From positions 248,001 through 312,000 of the forward strand of contig CBDCMO010000002.1 of NCBI GenBank assembly GCA_965219125.1: DNA of 64,000 bases, in the 5' to 3' direction. Shown here piece by piece: positions 33,213 to 42,202 of this stretch. Position 1 is the first letter of the stretch. Each line of letters opens with the position of its first letter. Below the pieces are notes generated by a model. That model made no database searches. It worked only from the letters and a program-made list of their open reading frames with translations, and was not told the DNA's origin. The DNA comes from JBBSOK01 sp965219125 (GTDB lineage Bacteria > Bacteroidota > Bacteroidia > Flavobacteriales > Flavobacteriaceae). A program made the position numbers and the translations under genes.

Positions 33213-33354
33213 GCAGCGGCATCCTTTTTTGTAGCCTAAATAATGTTATAGTTGAGAAATTTCGACTTTAACTATTATTAAAAATTAAGGAACCAATTTT
33301 GAACAGAAAAAGATATAGCGGAAAGCGCGGTAGCCAATGCTTTTTCTGCATTGG
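33213..33354. repeat. Interspersed palindromic element, copy 2 (inverted)
   Basis: On the minus strand this reads hairpin (33354-33334, stem ccaatgc/gcattgg), then cgcgctttccgctatatc, then about 90 bases of unrelated sequence, then aaaaaaggatgccgctgc. The two boxes match copy 1 at 21641-21702. The interior is about 90 bases longer, and the hairpin is conserved in position but not in sequence. Confidence 0.6.
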
Positions 33355-33426
33355 GTATTTGCCCAAATAAAAATTACAGACTGAAAGATTTATGTAAGAA
33401 AATTAATTTAAAGTGAAAAACAGGAA

Positions 33427-34689
33427 CTAATTTAATCTCGCAAAATCCTTGCCAGTAGGCAATTCAAAAATTTCTAAATCGAAATAAGGAACGGCGGCCA
33501 AAAGATGGTCGAAAATATCGGCTTGAATGTGCTCGTAGTTTTCCCAAGCTTTATCGTAGCTAAAGCAGAATATTTCAATTGGAATTCCTTTATCGGTTGG
33601 CGCTAAATGACGAACCATAAAGAAAAGGTCTTTATTTATAGCTGGATTTTCCTGTAAAAAAGCTTCGGCATAATTTCGGAATACTCCCAAGTTTGTTTGA
33701 TTTCTGCCGTTTATTAATACGTCTTTGTTAGCTTCAGTTTTGGTATTAAATTTTACGTTTTCCTTTTCACGGTAATCTAAATATGGCTGAATTAATTGTA
33801 TTTTCTTCAACCTCTCAATATCTCCATCTGTCAAAAATTTAATGGAAGTCTGTTTTATAAAAATAGATCTTTTAATCCTTCGGCCCTTGCTTTCTTGCAT
33901 TCCGCGCCAATTTTGAAAGCTATCGGCAATAAGACTGTACGTTGGAATTGTTGTAAACGTATTGTCAAAATTCATGACCTTTACGGTTGCAAGATTTATT
34001 TCAGTTACATAACCATCTGCGCCAAATTTGCTAAAGGTTATCCAATCTCCAATTCTCACAATATCGTTAACCGAAACTTGAATACTGGCGACAAAGCCCA
34101 AGATTGTATCTTTAAAAATCAATAGAATAACTGCGGAAGCTGCTCCCAACGTTCCCAAAGACATTAAGGAATGACCCGTAAGTATTTGTACTATCAAGAT
34201 AATTGCCAATCCCCAAGCAAAAATCATCATCACTTGCACGTAGCTGTCCAGTGGCTTGTCCTTAAACTTGTCAATTTCCGATCCGTAATGCCGTGTTGTT
34301 CTTAAAATACTTCGGAATATATAGACGGATAATATGATAGTATAAATGTCTATTGCGTGCAAGAATATTTTTAGGAATGCAGGATATTCCATAAAAATAA
34401 TTGGCGCTACATACCAAATAATGGTAAGCGGAGCAAAGTGCGCAATGTATTTTGGAAAGTTACTTTTTACTAAATAATCATCGTAGGTAGTGGCAGATTT
34501 ATCACTAAAAGTTTTAAAGCCTTCAATAATCACGGTGCGAATAAACCGATCTACCAGAAATATTACAAATGCTACAATCAAACAATTTATTACTGCATTC
34601 AAAAAAATGGCCCAATCTTGGTGCATACCATTCTTGTCGAAATATTCCTGCAGCAAGCAACTGTAATATTTTAAGGTTTCGTTGTTCAT
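33427..34689 (-). CDS. YbdG-type mechanosensitive channel (MscS superfamily)
   Basis: A 420-residue inner-membrane protein with about five hydrophobic segments, then the MscS pore and beta domain (SLGTLGAASAVILLIFKDT, IRIGDWITF...GYVTEINLATVKVMNFDNT). The stretch NWRGMQESKGRRIKRSIFI is typical of the YbdG/MscM miniconductance group rather than classical MscS. Such channels open under membrane tension and protect the cell in hypo-osmotic shock. Its ATG overlaps the stop of the DUF3817 gene upstream (ATGA), so the two are translationally coupled. It is one of three MscS-superfamily genes in the window, all from different subfamilies. Confidence 0.9.
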   Translation of the reverse strand: MNNETLKYYSCLLQEYFDKNGMHQDWAIFLNAVINCLIVAFVIFLVDRFIRTVIIEGFKTFSDKSATTYDDYLVKSNFPKYIAHFAPLTIIWYVAPIIFMEYPAFLKIFLHAIDIYTIILSVYIFRSILRTTRHYGSEIDKFKDKPLDSYVQVMMIFAWGLAIILIVQILTGHSLMSLGTLGAASAVILLIFKDTILGFVASIQVSVNDIVRIGDWITFSKFGADGYVTEINLATVKVMNFDNTFTTIPTYSLIADSFQNWRGMQESKGRRIKRSIFIKQTSIKFLTDGDIERLKKIQLIQPYLDYREKENVKFNTKTEANKDVLINGRNQTNLGVFRNYAEAFLQENPAINKDLFFMVRHLAPTDKGIPIEIFCFSYDKAWENYEHIQADIFDHLLAAVPYFDLEIFELPTGKDFARLN

Positions 34690-34967
34690 TTTAGATAATT
34701 GCGTTCAACATAGATTGGCCCAAACGGCAAGATTGAACATACCACCGCAATAATGAGTTGTTTTGTGCTCCAATTTAATAATTGCGAAATATAGACTGCG
34801 CCTGCAATATAAAGTAGAAAGAGAACGCCATGCACCATGCCAACAATACCAACAAGTTGTGGCAAGTCCCAAATATATTTTAAAGGCATTGCGATACCCA
34901 ATAAAACCAGAAACGAAATTGCTTCAAGCAAACTAATAATTTTGAAGGATTTAATGGTTTTTTGCAT
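34686..34967 (-). CDS. DUF3817 family small membrane protein
   Basis: A 93-residue protein with three hydrophobic segments. SFKIISLLEAISFLVLLG and the central GMVHGVLFLLYI are the DUF3817 marks. The frame is open up to a TTG at 35051, but ATG 34967 gives the family start (MQKTIKSFKI). A -7 box at 34995-34988 lies between the two candidates and so decides for the shorter form. Function is unknown. It overlaps the YbdG-type channel gene by four bases, so the two probably form an operon. Confidence 0.85.
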   Translation of the reverse strand: MQKTIKSFKIISLLEAISFLVLLGIAMPLKYIWDLPQLVGIVGMVHGVLFLLYIAGAVYISQLLNWSTKQLIIAVVCSILPFGPIYVERNYLK

Positions 34968-34987
34968 CGAGTAACTCAATTTGTCGG

Positions 34988-34995
34988 CAAAGATA
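34988..34995 (-). promoter_or_regulatory. -7 box for the DUF3817/YbdG operon
   Basis: TATCTTTG on the minus strand matches TAnnTTTG. No clear TTG lies at the -33 distance. Its position gives a leader of roughly 14 bases and supports the start codon at 34967. Confidence 0.45.
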
Positions 34996-35095
34996 AACGG
35001 GTTATCACGGATTAGCCATATATTTAAGGATATATTTATGATATTCTTCAACAGAATTTTTCTATATTGAAACCATCAAAACCTTAGTTCAACCT

Positions 35096-37933
35096 ATGAA
35101 AAATTTTACAATTTTTACCGTACTTATTTTACTTTCTACTACAATTATGAAGGCTCAAAATTCTAATAAATCGAATAATCCTAATACCGAATTTACAATT
35201 GAATATGAAAAATTTGTGTTGGACAACGGTCTTGAAGTTGTATTACATAAAGACAGCAGCGACCCAATTGTAGCAGTTGCCACAATGATGCACGTTGGTA
35301 GTAATCGCGAAAGACCGGGCAAGACAGGTTTTGCCCACTTTTTTGAACATATGAGTTTCAACGATTCGGAAAATGTTCCCGTTGGCGCAAGCAGAAAATT
35401 GGTGCCGGAATGGGGTGGAAGTAGAAACGGTGGAACGTCGAATGATAGAACTGTTTATTATGAAGTTGTTCCAACTGACGCCTTTGAAAAGATATTATGG
35501 ATGGATAGCGATAGATTGGGTTATATGATAAACACCGTAACAAAATCTGCCCTCGAAAGGGAAAAGCAAGTGGTGAAAAATGAAAAGCGCGAACGTGTAG
35601 ATAATTCGCCATACGGTTATACAGAAGAAATAATTAGAAAAAATTTATACCCGGAAGGTCACCCATATAATTGGACAGTTATTGGCTCGTTGCCAGATTT
35701 ACAAGCTGCAACATTGGAAGATGTTACAAAATTTTACAATGAGTTTTACGGTCCGGGAAATGCAACATTGGCAATTGTTGGAGACATAGATATTGTAAAA
35801 ACCAAGGAGCTTGTTAAAAAATGGTTTGGTGAAATTAAAAAAGGGCCTCCAATTGATGCGTTAAAACCACAACCCGTTACTTTAAAGGTAACAAAGTCAC
35901 TTTCCTTTGAAGATAATTTTGCGAAACTGCCCGAATTAACGTTAGTCTATCCAAGTGTTGAAGAATATAATGAAGACGATTATGCCTTGCAGGTATTGGG
36001 GCAATTATTAAGCGGAAGCAAAAATTCACCTTTGTATCAAGTTATTGTTGAAGAAAAGAAACTAGCGCCGGAAGTTAGCACATACGAAAGCAGCAGCGAA
36101 ATTGCAGGAGAATTTAGAATAAGCGTTCGTGCAAATGAAGGTATTTCATTGAATGATGTGAAAAGCGGAATTGATGAAGGTTTGCAGCGCTTTGAAACCA
36201 TTGGATTTACAGATGACCAGCTACAACGCATAAAAGCAGAATTGGAAACGCAACTGTATTTTAGTGTTTCAACTGTTTTGAACAAAGCTTTTCGCTTAGC
36301 GCAGGACAATGAGTTTGCAGGCGATCCGGGTTATATAACCAAAACAGCCAAATATTTTCAAGCGGTTTCTCGGGAAGACGTAATGAGGGTTTACACTAAA
36401 TATATAAAAGAAAAACATTATATAATGACGAGTGTTGTGCCTAAAGGTTCGTTAAACTTAGCGGTTTCAAATGCTGAAAAAGCTACTGTTTGGGAAGAAG
36501 AAGTAACCACAATGGCAGCAAGCGAAGAAGTTGGGCAAGGTGAAGCGGCAGATTATGAAAAAACAAAAACCATTGCCGACCGAAGTGAACCTGCATTTGG
36601 CGCCGCGCCTTTACTTAAAATCCCAACTATTTGGGAAGGTAAATTGGATAATGGTTTAAAATTATACGGAATTGAAAATGACGAATTACCACTTGTAAAT
36701 TTTAGGATTACAATAGCTGGCGGTCATAATTTGGACAATTTTAAGACTGCTGGACTTGCATCGTTTATGGCACGTTTAATGAATGAAGGCACGGCAAATA
36801 AAACACCCGCACAGTTGGAAGAAGCAATTGGTTTGTTAGGTTCAAACATAAATGTTTATGCTACAAATGAAGAAGTGGTTATTTCGGCAACTTCGCTGTC
36901 TCGAAATTTTGAAAAAACGCTCTCTTTAGTTGAAGAAATGTTGCTTCAACCACGTTGGGATAAGAATGAGTTTGATAGATTACAGCAGGAATTGGTTACA
37001 AATCTAAAAGATGATGAAGCCAATCCGTCAGCGATTGCCCGTAATAATTTTAATAAATTGGTTTATGGCAGTAATCATATTTTTTCAGTTTCGGCTAGTG
37101 GAAATTTAGAAAGCAGCAAAGAAATCACTTTAGAAGAAATTAAAGAATTTTACAAAAATATATCGCCAAGTTTAGCTTCATTTCAAATTGCAGGCGCTGT
37201 TGATGAAGCAACCGTGAAGAAAGATTTGAAAAGTCTTTCTTCAAAATGGAAGGCAAATAAAAAAGTTTTAATACCAACTTCAACCGCAAAAGCTACCGAA
37301 AATGGGGGTAAACTATATTTTATAGATGTGCCAGATTCTAAGCAATCGGTTATAATTATTGGTCAGCTTGCACTTTCAGAAAAAAGTGAAGATGCAGCTA
37401 AATTGGCATTTGCAAATGAAATTTTGGGTGGTGGCTCAAGCGGTCGTCTTTTCCAAACCTTGCGTATTGAAAAAGGCTATACGTATGGCGCATATTCGCG
37501 CATTTCAAGTTCCAATGAAATAGCTCCTTTTGTAATTAGCACAAGTGTTCGAGCCAATGCCACATTGCCTTCTTTGGAAATAATTACGAATATGGTTAAG
37601 AATTACGGAACAGATTTTACGGCTGAAGATGTTGCACTAACCCAAAATAAGGTTATAAAACAAAACACAAGAAGTTACGAATCTTTGGGAGCTAAGTTGG
37701 GAATGCTTCAAAATATCAGCAAATACAACAAGCCTTCAAATTATATTGAGAATGAACAAGAAACGTTGATGAATATGAATTTAGACGATTTCAAAAATAT
37801 CATTTCAAAATATATAGTTGAAGATAATATGATCTATTTAGTTGTTGGCGATAAAAAAACACAGTTGGAAGAAGTTAAAAAACTTGGCAAAACTGTTGTT
37901 GAGCTTGATATTAGTGGAAACGTTGTCCAATAA
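35096..37933 (+). CDS. M16 family zinc metallopeptidase, two-unit form
   Basis: A 945-residue periplasmic or secreted peptidase of the pitrilysin/insulinase family. A signal peptide covers residues 1-21 (ending MKAQ). The first M16 unit carries the inverted zinc motif HFFEH (His81, Glu84, His85) and the downstream Glu near 163 in VVKNEKRER. The second unit starts near residue 500 (LDNGLKLYGIENDELPLV) and lacks HxxEH, as is normal for the non-catalytic partner half. GGGSSGRLFQTLRIEKGYTY is the conserved substrate-clamp region. It probably degrades short peptides. It is preceded by a divergent DUF3817 operon and followed 54 bases later by an MscS gene on the same strand. Confidence 0.93.
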   Translation: MKNFTIFTVLILLSTTIMKAQNSNKSNNPNTEFTIEYEKFVLDNGLEVVLHKDSSDPIVAVATMMHVGSNRERPGKTGFAHFFEHMSFNDSENVPVGASRKLVPEWGGSRNGGTSNDRTVYYEVVPTDAFEKILWMDSDRLGYMINTVTKSALEREKQVVKNEKRERVDNSPYGYTEEIIRKNLYPEGHPYNWTVIGSLPDLQAATLEDVTKFYNEFYGPGNATLAIVGDIDIVKTKELVKKWFGEIKKGPPIDALKPQPVTLKVTKSLSFEDNFAKLPELTLVYPSVEEYNEDDYALQVLGQLLSGSKNSPLYQVIVEEKKLAPEVSTYESSSEIAGEFRISVRANEGISLNDVKSGIDEGLQRFETIGFTDDQLQRIKAELETQLYFSVSTVLNKAFRLAQDNEFAGDPGYITKTAKYFQAVSREDVMRVYTKYIKEKHYIMTSVVPKGSLNLAVSNAEKATVWEEEVTTMAASEEVGQGEAADYEKTKTIADRSEPAFGAAPLLKIPTIWEGKLDNGLKLYGIENDELPLVNFRITIAGGHNLDNFKTAGLASFMARLMNEGTANKTPAQLEEAIGLLGSNINVYATNEEVVISATSLSRNFEKTLSLVEEMLLQPRWDKNEFDRLQQELVTNLKDDEANPSAIARNNFNKLVYGSNHIFSVSASGNLESSKEITLEEIKEFYKNISPSLASFQIAGAVDEATVKKDLKSLSSKWKANKKVLIPTSTAKATENGGKLYFIDVPDSKQSVIIIGQLALSEKSEDAAKLAFANEILGGGSSGRLFQTLRIEKGYTYGAYSRISSSNEIAPFVISTSVRANATLPSLEIITNMVKNYGTDFTAEDVALTQNKVIKQNTRSYESLGAKLGMLQNISKYNKPSNYIENEQETLMNMNLDDFKNIISKYIVEDNMIYLVVGDKKTQLEEVKKLGKTVVELDISGNVVQ

Positions 37934-37987
37934 ATTATACTACTTCCCTTTAATAAATTTTTACTTTTATTCAATAAAAAATAATTC

Positions 37988-38935
37988 ATGATTTCACTTC
38001 AACAAGATACAACAACAACTCTCTCCAATTCCGTTACACATTATTATGACGAACTTATCAAAGTTTTGCCAAGAGTCGCTTTGGGAATTTTGGTTGTTGT
38101 ATTGGGTGTTTTAATCGCACAATTTTTAACAAGTTTTTACAAAAAGAGAATTCTTAAAAAAAGCGAAGACCCATTAATGGCTAGGTTTTTAGCACAAGCT
38201 ATAAAAATTGTTCTCATTATTGTAAGTATAATGTTAGCACTTCGTGTGGCAGGTTTAGACGGTATTGCTACAGGTTTGCTTACCGCTGTCGGCGGTGGTG
38301 CAATTGTTCTTGGTTTTGCGTTTCAAGATATTGGAAAAAACTTCTTGGCTGGCATTATTTTGGCGTTCAACAGACCATTTGATATTAATGACACTATAAA
38401 AATTGACGATATTTTCGGAAAAGTAAAAGAACTTAGTTTTCGATATTCGCATATTAAAACATTTGACGGTCGCGATATTTATATTCCAAATAGTGACGTC
38501 CTCACAAAACCTGTTGAAAATTATACTGCAGATGGATTTTATCGTGTAGATTTTGTTGTAGGCGTTGGTTATGAAGATGATATTACGGCAGCTAAAAATG
38601 TTATTCAAACTATTTTAGATACAAATACCGAAATTGTGAGCGACGAAAACCACGAAAATTTTGTTATTGTAGATGAACTTGCAGCAAGTACTGTAAACCT
38701 AAAAGTTTTCTTTTGGGTAGATACCAAAGATTACAGAAGGGCTAGCCGTGTTTTGCGTGGCTTAATAATTAGGCAGGTAAAAGAATCTTTATATGATGAA
38801 GGGTTCAATTTGCCAGGAGATATTACAGAACTTAAAATTTACGGAACAGAAGATGCTATCCCGATCAAGTTTAAAAATAATCCGAAGGATTTTTTACCTG
38901 ATGATAATAAAGCCGATGATAAAAAGAGTAAATAA
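37988..38935 (+). CDS. MscS-type mechanosensitive channel
   Basis: A 315-residue inner-membrane channel with three transmembrane helices (about 30-52, 68-90 and 95-122). The pore-lining third helix reads ATGLLTAVGGGAIVLGFAFQ, followed by DIGKNFLAGIILAFNRPFDINDTIKI. The beta domain carries YIPNSDVLTKPVENYT. The C-terminus is a charged tail (DDNKADDKKSK). It may be cotranscribed with the M16 peptidase gene. It converges with the VanX-like gene, whose stop lies 16 bases away, and no terminator is evident between them. Confidence 0.93.
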   Translation: MISLQQDTTTTLSNSVTHYYDELIKVLPRVALGILVVVLGVLIAQFLTSFYKKRILKKSEDPLMARFLAQAIKIVLIIVSIMLALRVAGLDGIATGLLTAVGGGAIVLGFAFQDIGKNFLAGIILAFNRPFDINDTIKIDDIFGKVKELSFRYSHIKTFDGRDIYIPNSDVLTKPVENYTADGFYRVDFVVGVGYEDDITAAKNVIQTILDTNTEIVSDENHENFVIVDELAASTVNLKVFFWVDTKDYRRASRVLRGLIIRQVKESLYDEGFNLPGDITELKIYGTEDAIPIKFKNNPKDFLPDDNKADDKKSK

Positions 38936-38951
38936 CCATTTTTTAAATTCG

Positions 38952-39587
38952 CTATTCACACGGCAAAGGTTCGTTCAAAATAGGGAAGGAGTACACTTTT
39001 TTAAAACTGAAATGCCACCATTCTGTTCGTATTGTTTTAAAACCAAACTTTCGCATTCCGTCAAAGAGTAATTTTCGGTTTGCCAATATTTCCTTGGAAA
39101 AATTGTAGTTGTCAATATGCGCTTCTTTTCCAAAATAATCATAATCGCTACCCATTTCAACATAACAATCGTCCAACGTAACTAATGTAATATCTACTGC
39201 GGCGGCTCGGTTGTGCACAGATCCATTTCCATAGGGATTACCAACATAGGTTGCGCGCGGAACTTTTTTCCACATTTTTTTCTGAACATCCAAAGGTCTA
39301 TAACAATCATATAATTTTATTTTATATCCTTTTTCACAAAAATATTGATTGGCTTTATCAAGCGCCTTTGCAACTTCAGGCTGCAATAAACACGCGCTAC
39401 ACGGATATAGAACTTCCCCAATAAAATTATGGGCTGTTGCATATCTTATTTCATAGGCAAACTTAGATTGTGCATCTGCCATGTTTATTAATTCCGTTTG
39501 AAAAGAATTAATATTTGCTGTTGAAGTAAATTCCAAATAATTAATCGGGAGTAGAAAAAGAAATATAGAAAATAATAATAGCTTCAT
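38952..39587 (-). CDS. M15 family D-alanyl-D-alanine dipeptidase (VanX/DdpX type)
   Basis: A 211-residue exported zinc dipeptidase. The N-terminal hydrophobic stretch (residues 2-19) is a signal peptide or anchor. Zinc ligands are His125 and Asp132 in SVHNRAAAVD and His192 in EWWHF; Glu189 is the catalytic base and Arg97 in CYRPLD the substrate Arg. In E. coli, DdpX releases D-Ala from D-Ala-D-Ala so it can be used as nutrient. There is no vanH/vanA-like gene nearby, so vancomycin resistance is not implied. A periplasmic location suggests peptidoglycan-dipeptide use. Confidence 0.92.
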   Translation of the reverse strand: MKLLLFSIFLFLLPINYLEFTSTANINSFQTELINMADAQSKFAYEIRYATAHNFIGEVLYPCSACLLQPEVAKALDKANQYFCEKGYKIKLYDCYRPLDVQKKMWKKVPRATYVGNPYGNGSVHNRAAAVDITLVTLDDCYVEMGSDYDYFGKEAHIDNYNFSKEILANRKLLFDGMRKFGFKTIRTEWWHFSFKKVYSFPILNEPLPCE

Positions 39588-39633
39588 TCATCAAATTTAA
39601 GTAGAATTTAGGAACATCCTATTTTTTGGAATG

Positions 39634-39641
39634 TAACTTTG
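39634..39641 (+). promoter_or_regulatory. -7 box for the SDR gene
   Basis: TAACTTTG is a perfect TAnnTTTG. Only a weak TTTAG lies at the -33 distance. The start codon follows 38 bases downstream. Confidence 0.45.
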
Positions 39642-39678
39642 AAGGAATTAAAGTTTCAATTATTTAAAAATTATAAAT

Positions 39679-40401
39679 ATGAAAAAGTTAGAAGGAAAAA
39701 TTGCCCTAGTTACCGGTGGAACAAAAGGTATAGGTTACGGCATTGCCGAAAAATTATTAAACCAAGGTATTCACGTTGCCATCACTAGCAGAGATCAAAA
39801 ATCTGCTGACGAAGCAGCTGCAAATTTAAATAAAATTGCTAAAGACGGAAGCAAAGCAATAGGTTTTGAAGCGGATGTTCGTGATTTTAAAAGTCAGGAA
39901 AAGGCAGTAAAAAATATTGAGGATAAGTTGGGGAAAATTAATTTTGTAATTGCCAACGCAGGTCTGGGACATTTTGGAAGTGTTGAAGAATTGACTGTTG
40001 AGCAATGGAACGAAACTATTGAAACAAATCTTACCGGTCCATTTTATACGTTGAAAGCAACATTACCGCATTTAGTTAAGAATGAAGGCTATTTTATAAG
40101 TATCTCCTCGTTGGCGGGTACAAACTTTTTTGCCGGTGGCGCAGCTTACAATGCAAGCAAATTTGGGTTAACAGGATTTACGCAAGCCGCAATGTTGGAC
40201 ATGCGTACTAAGAACGTAAAATTTAGTACAATTATGCCAGGTTCTGTTGCCACTAATTTTGGTGGTAGTGAAGGCGAACATGATAAATGGAAAATACAAC
40301 CCGAAGACATTGGAGAATTGGTGGTAGATTTATTAAAAATGCACCCAAGAACACTGCCAAGTAAAATTGAAGTAAGACCAACTGTACCAAAAAGCAGCTA
40401 A
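39679..40401 (+). CDS. SDR family oxidoreductase, FabG-like
   Basis: A 240-residue classical short-chain dehydrogenase/reductase. The NAD(P)-binding motif GGTKGIG is at residues 13-19 and the NAG motif is in VIANAGLGHFG. The catalytic Ser is in ISISSLAG and the Tyr/Lys in YNASK. The length is standard. The substrate cannot be told from the sequence. FabG itself is less likely, because no fatty-acid genes are nearby. It stands alone and shares a bidirectional terminator with the OmpA lipoprotein gene. Confidence 0.9.
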   Translation: MKKLEGKIALVTGGTKGIGYGIAEKLLNQGIHVAITSRDQKSADEAAANLNKIAKDGSKAIGFEADVRDFKSQEKAVKNIEDKLGKINFVIANAGLGHFGSVEELTVEQWNETIETNLTGPFYTLKATLPHLVKNEGYFISISSLAGTNFFAGGAAYNASKFGLTGFTQAAMLDMRTKNVKFSTIMPGSVATNFGGSEGEHDKWKIQPEDIGELVVDLLKMHPRTLPSKIEVRPTVPKSS

Positions 40402-40506
40402 TTTAAGAATGGTTAATTCGTGAAATAGTTAATCTATAATTCAGCTGGAATGGAAGGATTATTTCTTAGGTATTTCGAATACATCCACTTGACAACAATA
40501 AATAAA

Positions 40507-40545
40507 AAAAAGGGGACTTTCAATTAAGAAAGTCCCCTTTTTGCT
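40507..40545. terminator. Bidirectional terminator between SDR and OmpA genes
   Basis: A perfect 15-bp stem (aaaaaggggactttc / gaaagtccccttttt) has a six-base loop, an A-run before it and a T-run after it. It can stop transcription from both converging genes. Confidence 0.9.
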
Positions 40546-40558
40546 TTTTATAAGTTTA

Positions 40559-41395
40559 TTAATTTGCGGAAAGTAAAGCTAAGAACTTATCTAGATTTGG
40601 TAAAATTACAATTCTAGTTCGTCGGTTTTTTGCTCTATCTTCTTTACTGTCATTTTCAACTAAAGGATGATAACTGCTACGGCCAGCTGCAATTAACTTT
40701 TCCGGGGCAACGCCAAATTTATTTTGTAAAAGTCTAATTACGGCAGTAGAGCGTGCAACACTTAACTCCCAATTATCTTTAATATATGCGCCTGGTTTTA
40801 CGGTTTGGTTATCTGTGTGACCTTCAACCATTGCTTCCATTGCCGGTTCGGTATTAATAACATCTGCCAAACGTTTTAAAAAGCTGTTTGCTTTTGGATT
40901 TACCTTTGCGCTCCCTGAACTAAACAATAATTTATCTGATATAGTTATCATAACCACCGTTTCATCTATGCTTACCTCAATATCGTCTTGCTCTCCTTCG
41001 GCAATAGTATTGTCCAAATTCTTTTTAAGATTATAAGAAACAATTAAATTCATACTATCTTTCAACGTTTTTGCATTGGCCAGTTTTTCCTGATCTACAT
41101 TTGCCAAAGCTGCTTTCATTTTTTGCCTGTCGTTTTCAGAAATTACAACATTGTCCATATTTACAAGACGGGTGTTGTTGGAATCTGTTAAAGATTGAAT
41201 TTTGGCATTGTAATTAGAAACACGCTCTTCAATTTTTGCATATTTAGCTTCAATCTCTTCTTTTTCAAGTTGGGTTTTTGCTAATGTGCTGCGTGTGTCA
41301 TTGTACTGTCCTTCCAATTCAACATATTTCTTTTTTGAAACACATGAACTAAAAACCAATGCAATAAGTAATGATAATGCGATTGTTTTTTTCAT
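40559..41395 (-). CDS. OmpA-family lipoprotein
   Basis: A 278-residue outer-membrane lipoprotein that binds peptidoglycan. The lipobox VFSSC places the lipidated Cys at residue 18. Residues of about 25-85 are a charged coiled coil (YAKIEERVSNYNAKIQSL). The OmpA C-terminal domain (about 160-275) has VEGHTDNQTV and a C-terminal region KNRRTRIVILP, which includes the Arg that binds meso-diaminopimelate. The arrangement is that of many Bacteroidetes OmpA/MotB-like proteins. It is monocistronic, with a terminator directly downstream. Confidence 0.92.
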   Translation of the reverse strand: MKKTIALSLLIALVFSSCVSKKKYVELEGQYNDTRSTLAKTQLEKEEIEAKYAKIEERVSNYNAKIQSLTDSNNTRLVNMDNVVISENDRQKMKAALANVDQEKLANAKTLKDSMNLIVSYNLKKNLDNTIAEGEQDDIEVSIDETVVMITISDKLLFSSGSAKVNPKANSFLKRLADVINTEPAMEAMVEGHTDNQTVKPGAYIKDNWELSVARSTAVIRLLQNKFGVAPEKLIAAGRSSYHPLVENDSKEDRAKNRRTRIVILPNLDKFLALLSAN

Positions 41396-41546
41396 AATAT
41401 TAAGATTTTAAGTTTGTAAAACCTATAACATCGACTAAATGCAAATTATTAGTTAAGATGTGTTAATGTTGCCTTAAAATTATATGAGCTTAAGTTGGTG
41501 AGAAGAATTAATTTTGAATTAACGGAAGTAGTATATTTTTTTTAAA

Positions 41547-42191
41547 TTATTGGTTAACGATATATTTATGAGAGCCATCACAATTAGGCATTCTTTTACT
41601 AAGACCACAAATACAATCCGTTAGACCTTTGCCGGATAGAATACGCGCTTCATTTTTAGAAATACGAGCAATTTTAGTTTTGCTTTGTTTTGCCGCGTTG
41701 AAATGAAGTAAATATCCTTTTTGTCTGCCTTTTGTAAGATTATTGAAGGCCATTTTAAGATCTTTATTTTCTTTGAACATTTTTGCTAATTCCAAAGGGA
41801 TTTCATAATCATCCAGATTTTTAGTTTCAACTTTTAATCCAAATTTTTCGATATGTATAGCTTCTTCAATGTAGTTTGTAATTGTATCTTCTAACGCTAA
41901 AATTTCTTCGATATTTTTAAATCGAATTTGCCGAGCAGCCTTGGTATTTTCGGTTTGTTGAATTAAAATATTAGATTCGTCTTTCAAAAGAGAGCCTTTA
42001 AAAAATAATACAGCGCAATAAGCTTTAAAGCCGTGAAGAATTATAATGTTCTTATTATTGTGGGTATAACAGGGATGCATCCATTTAAAATCTTCTTCTA
42101 AATTATTAGCCAAACAAATTTTATGAAGCGCAAGCAATTCAGTTTTCCAATGTTTGAGATTATCAAAAAAGGTTGCATTTTTTTGGTTCAT
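41547..42191 (-). CDS. YdeI/DUF1801-type protein fused to a C-terminal CDGSH motif
   Basis: A 214-residue protein. The first about 185 residues fit the YdeI/DUF1801 group: LHKICLANNLEEDFKWMHPCYTH near the start, then a helical region with MAFNNLTKGRQKGYLLHF and AKQSKTKIARI. The last 22 residues contain Cys193-x-Cys195-x2-Ser-x3-Pro-x-Cys204-Asp-Gly-Ser-His208. This matches the CDGSH iron-sulfur consensus exactly, with three Cys and one His able to hold a 2Fe-2S cluster. CDGSH domains are normally separate proteins or paired. Function is unknown; a redox or iron-responsive role is inference. It is the last gene of a probable operon and starts 11 bases after the DUF4328 stop. Confidence 0.8.
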   Translation of the reverse strand: MNQKNATFFDNLKHWKTELLALHKICLANNLEEDFKWMHPCYTHNNKNIIILHGFKAYCAVLFFKGSLLKDESNILIQQTENTKAARQIRFKNIEEILALEDTITNYIEEAIHIEKFGLKVETKNLDDYEIPLELAKMFKENKDLKMAFNNLTKGRQKGYLLHFNAAKQSKTKIARISKNEARILSGKGLTDCICGLSKRMPNCDGSHKYIVNQ

Positions 42192-42202
42192 AATGAATAT
42201 AG

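Noticed and set aside
38952..39587. Vancomycin resistance gene vanX
   Set aside because: The catalytic motif is shared by nutrient-scavenging D-Ala-D-Ala dipeptidases. The protein is exported, and there are no vanHA or vanRS genes nearby.
39592..39599. TAAATTTG (minus strand) as promoter of the VanX-like gene
   Set aside because: It lies only five bases before the start codon and has no -33 element, so it would give a leaderless message. It is too likely to be chance in AT-rich DNA.
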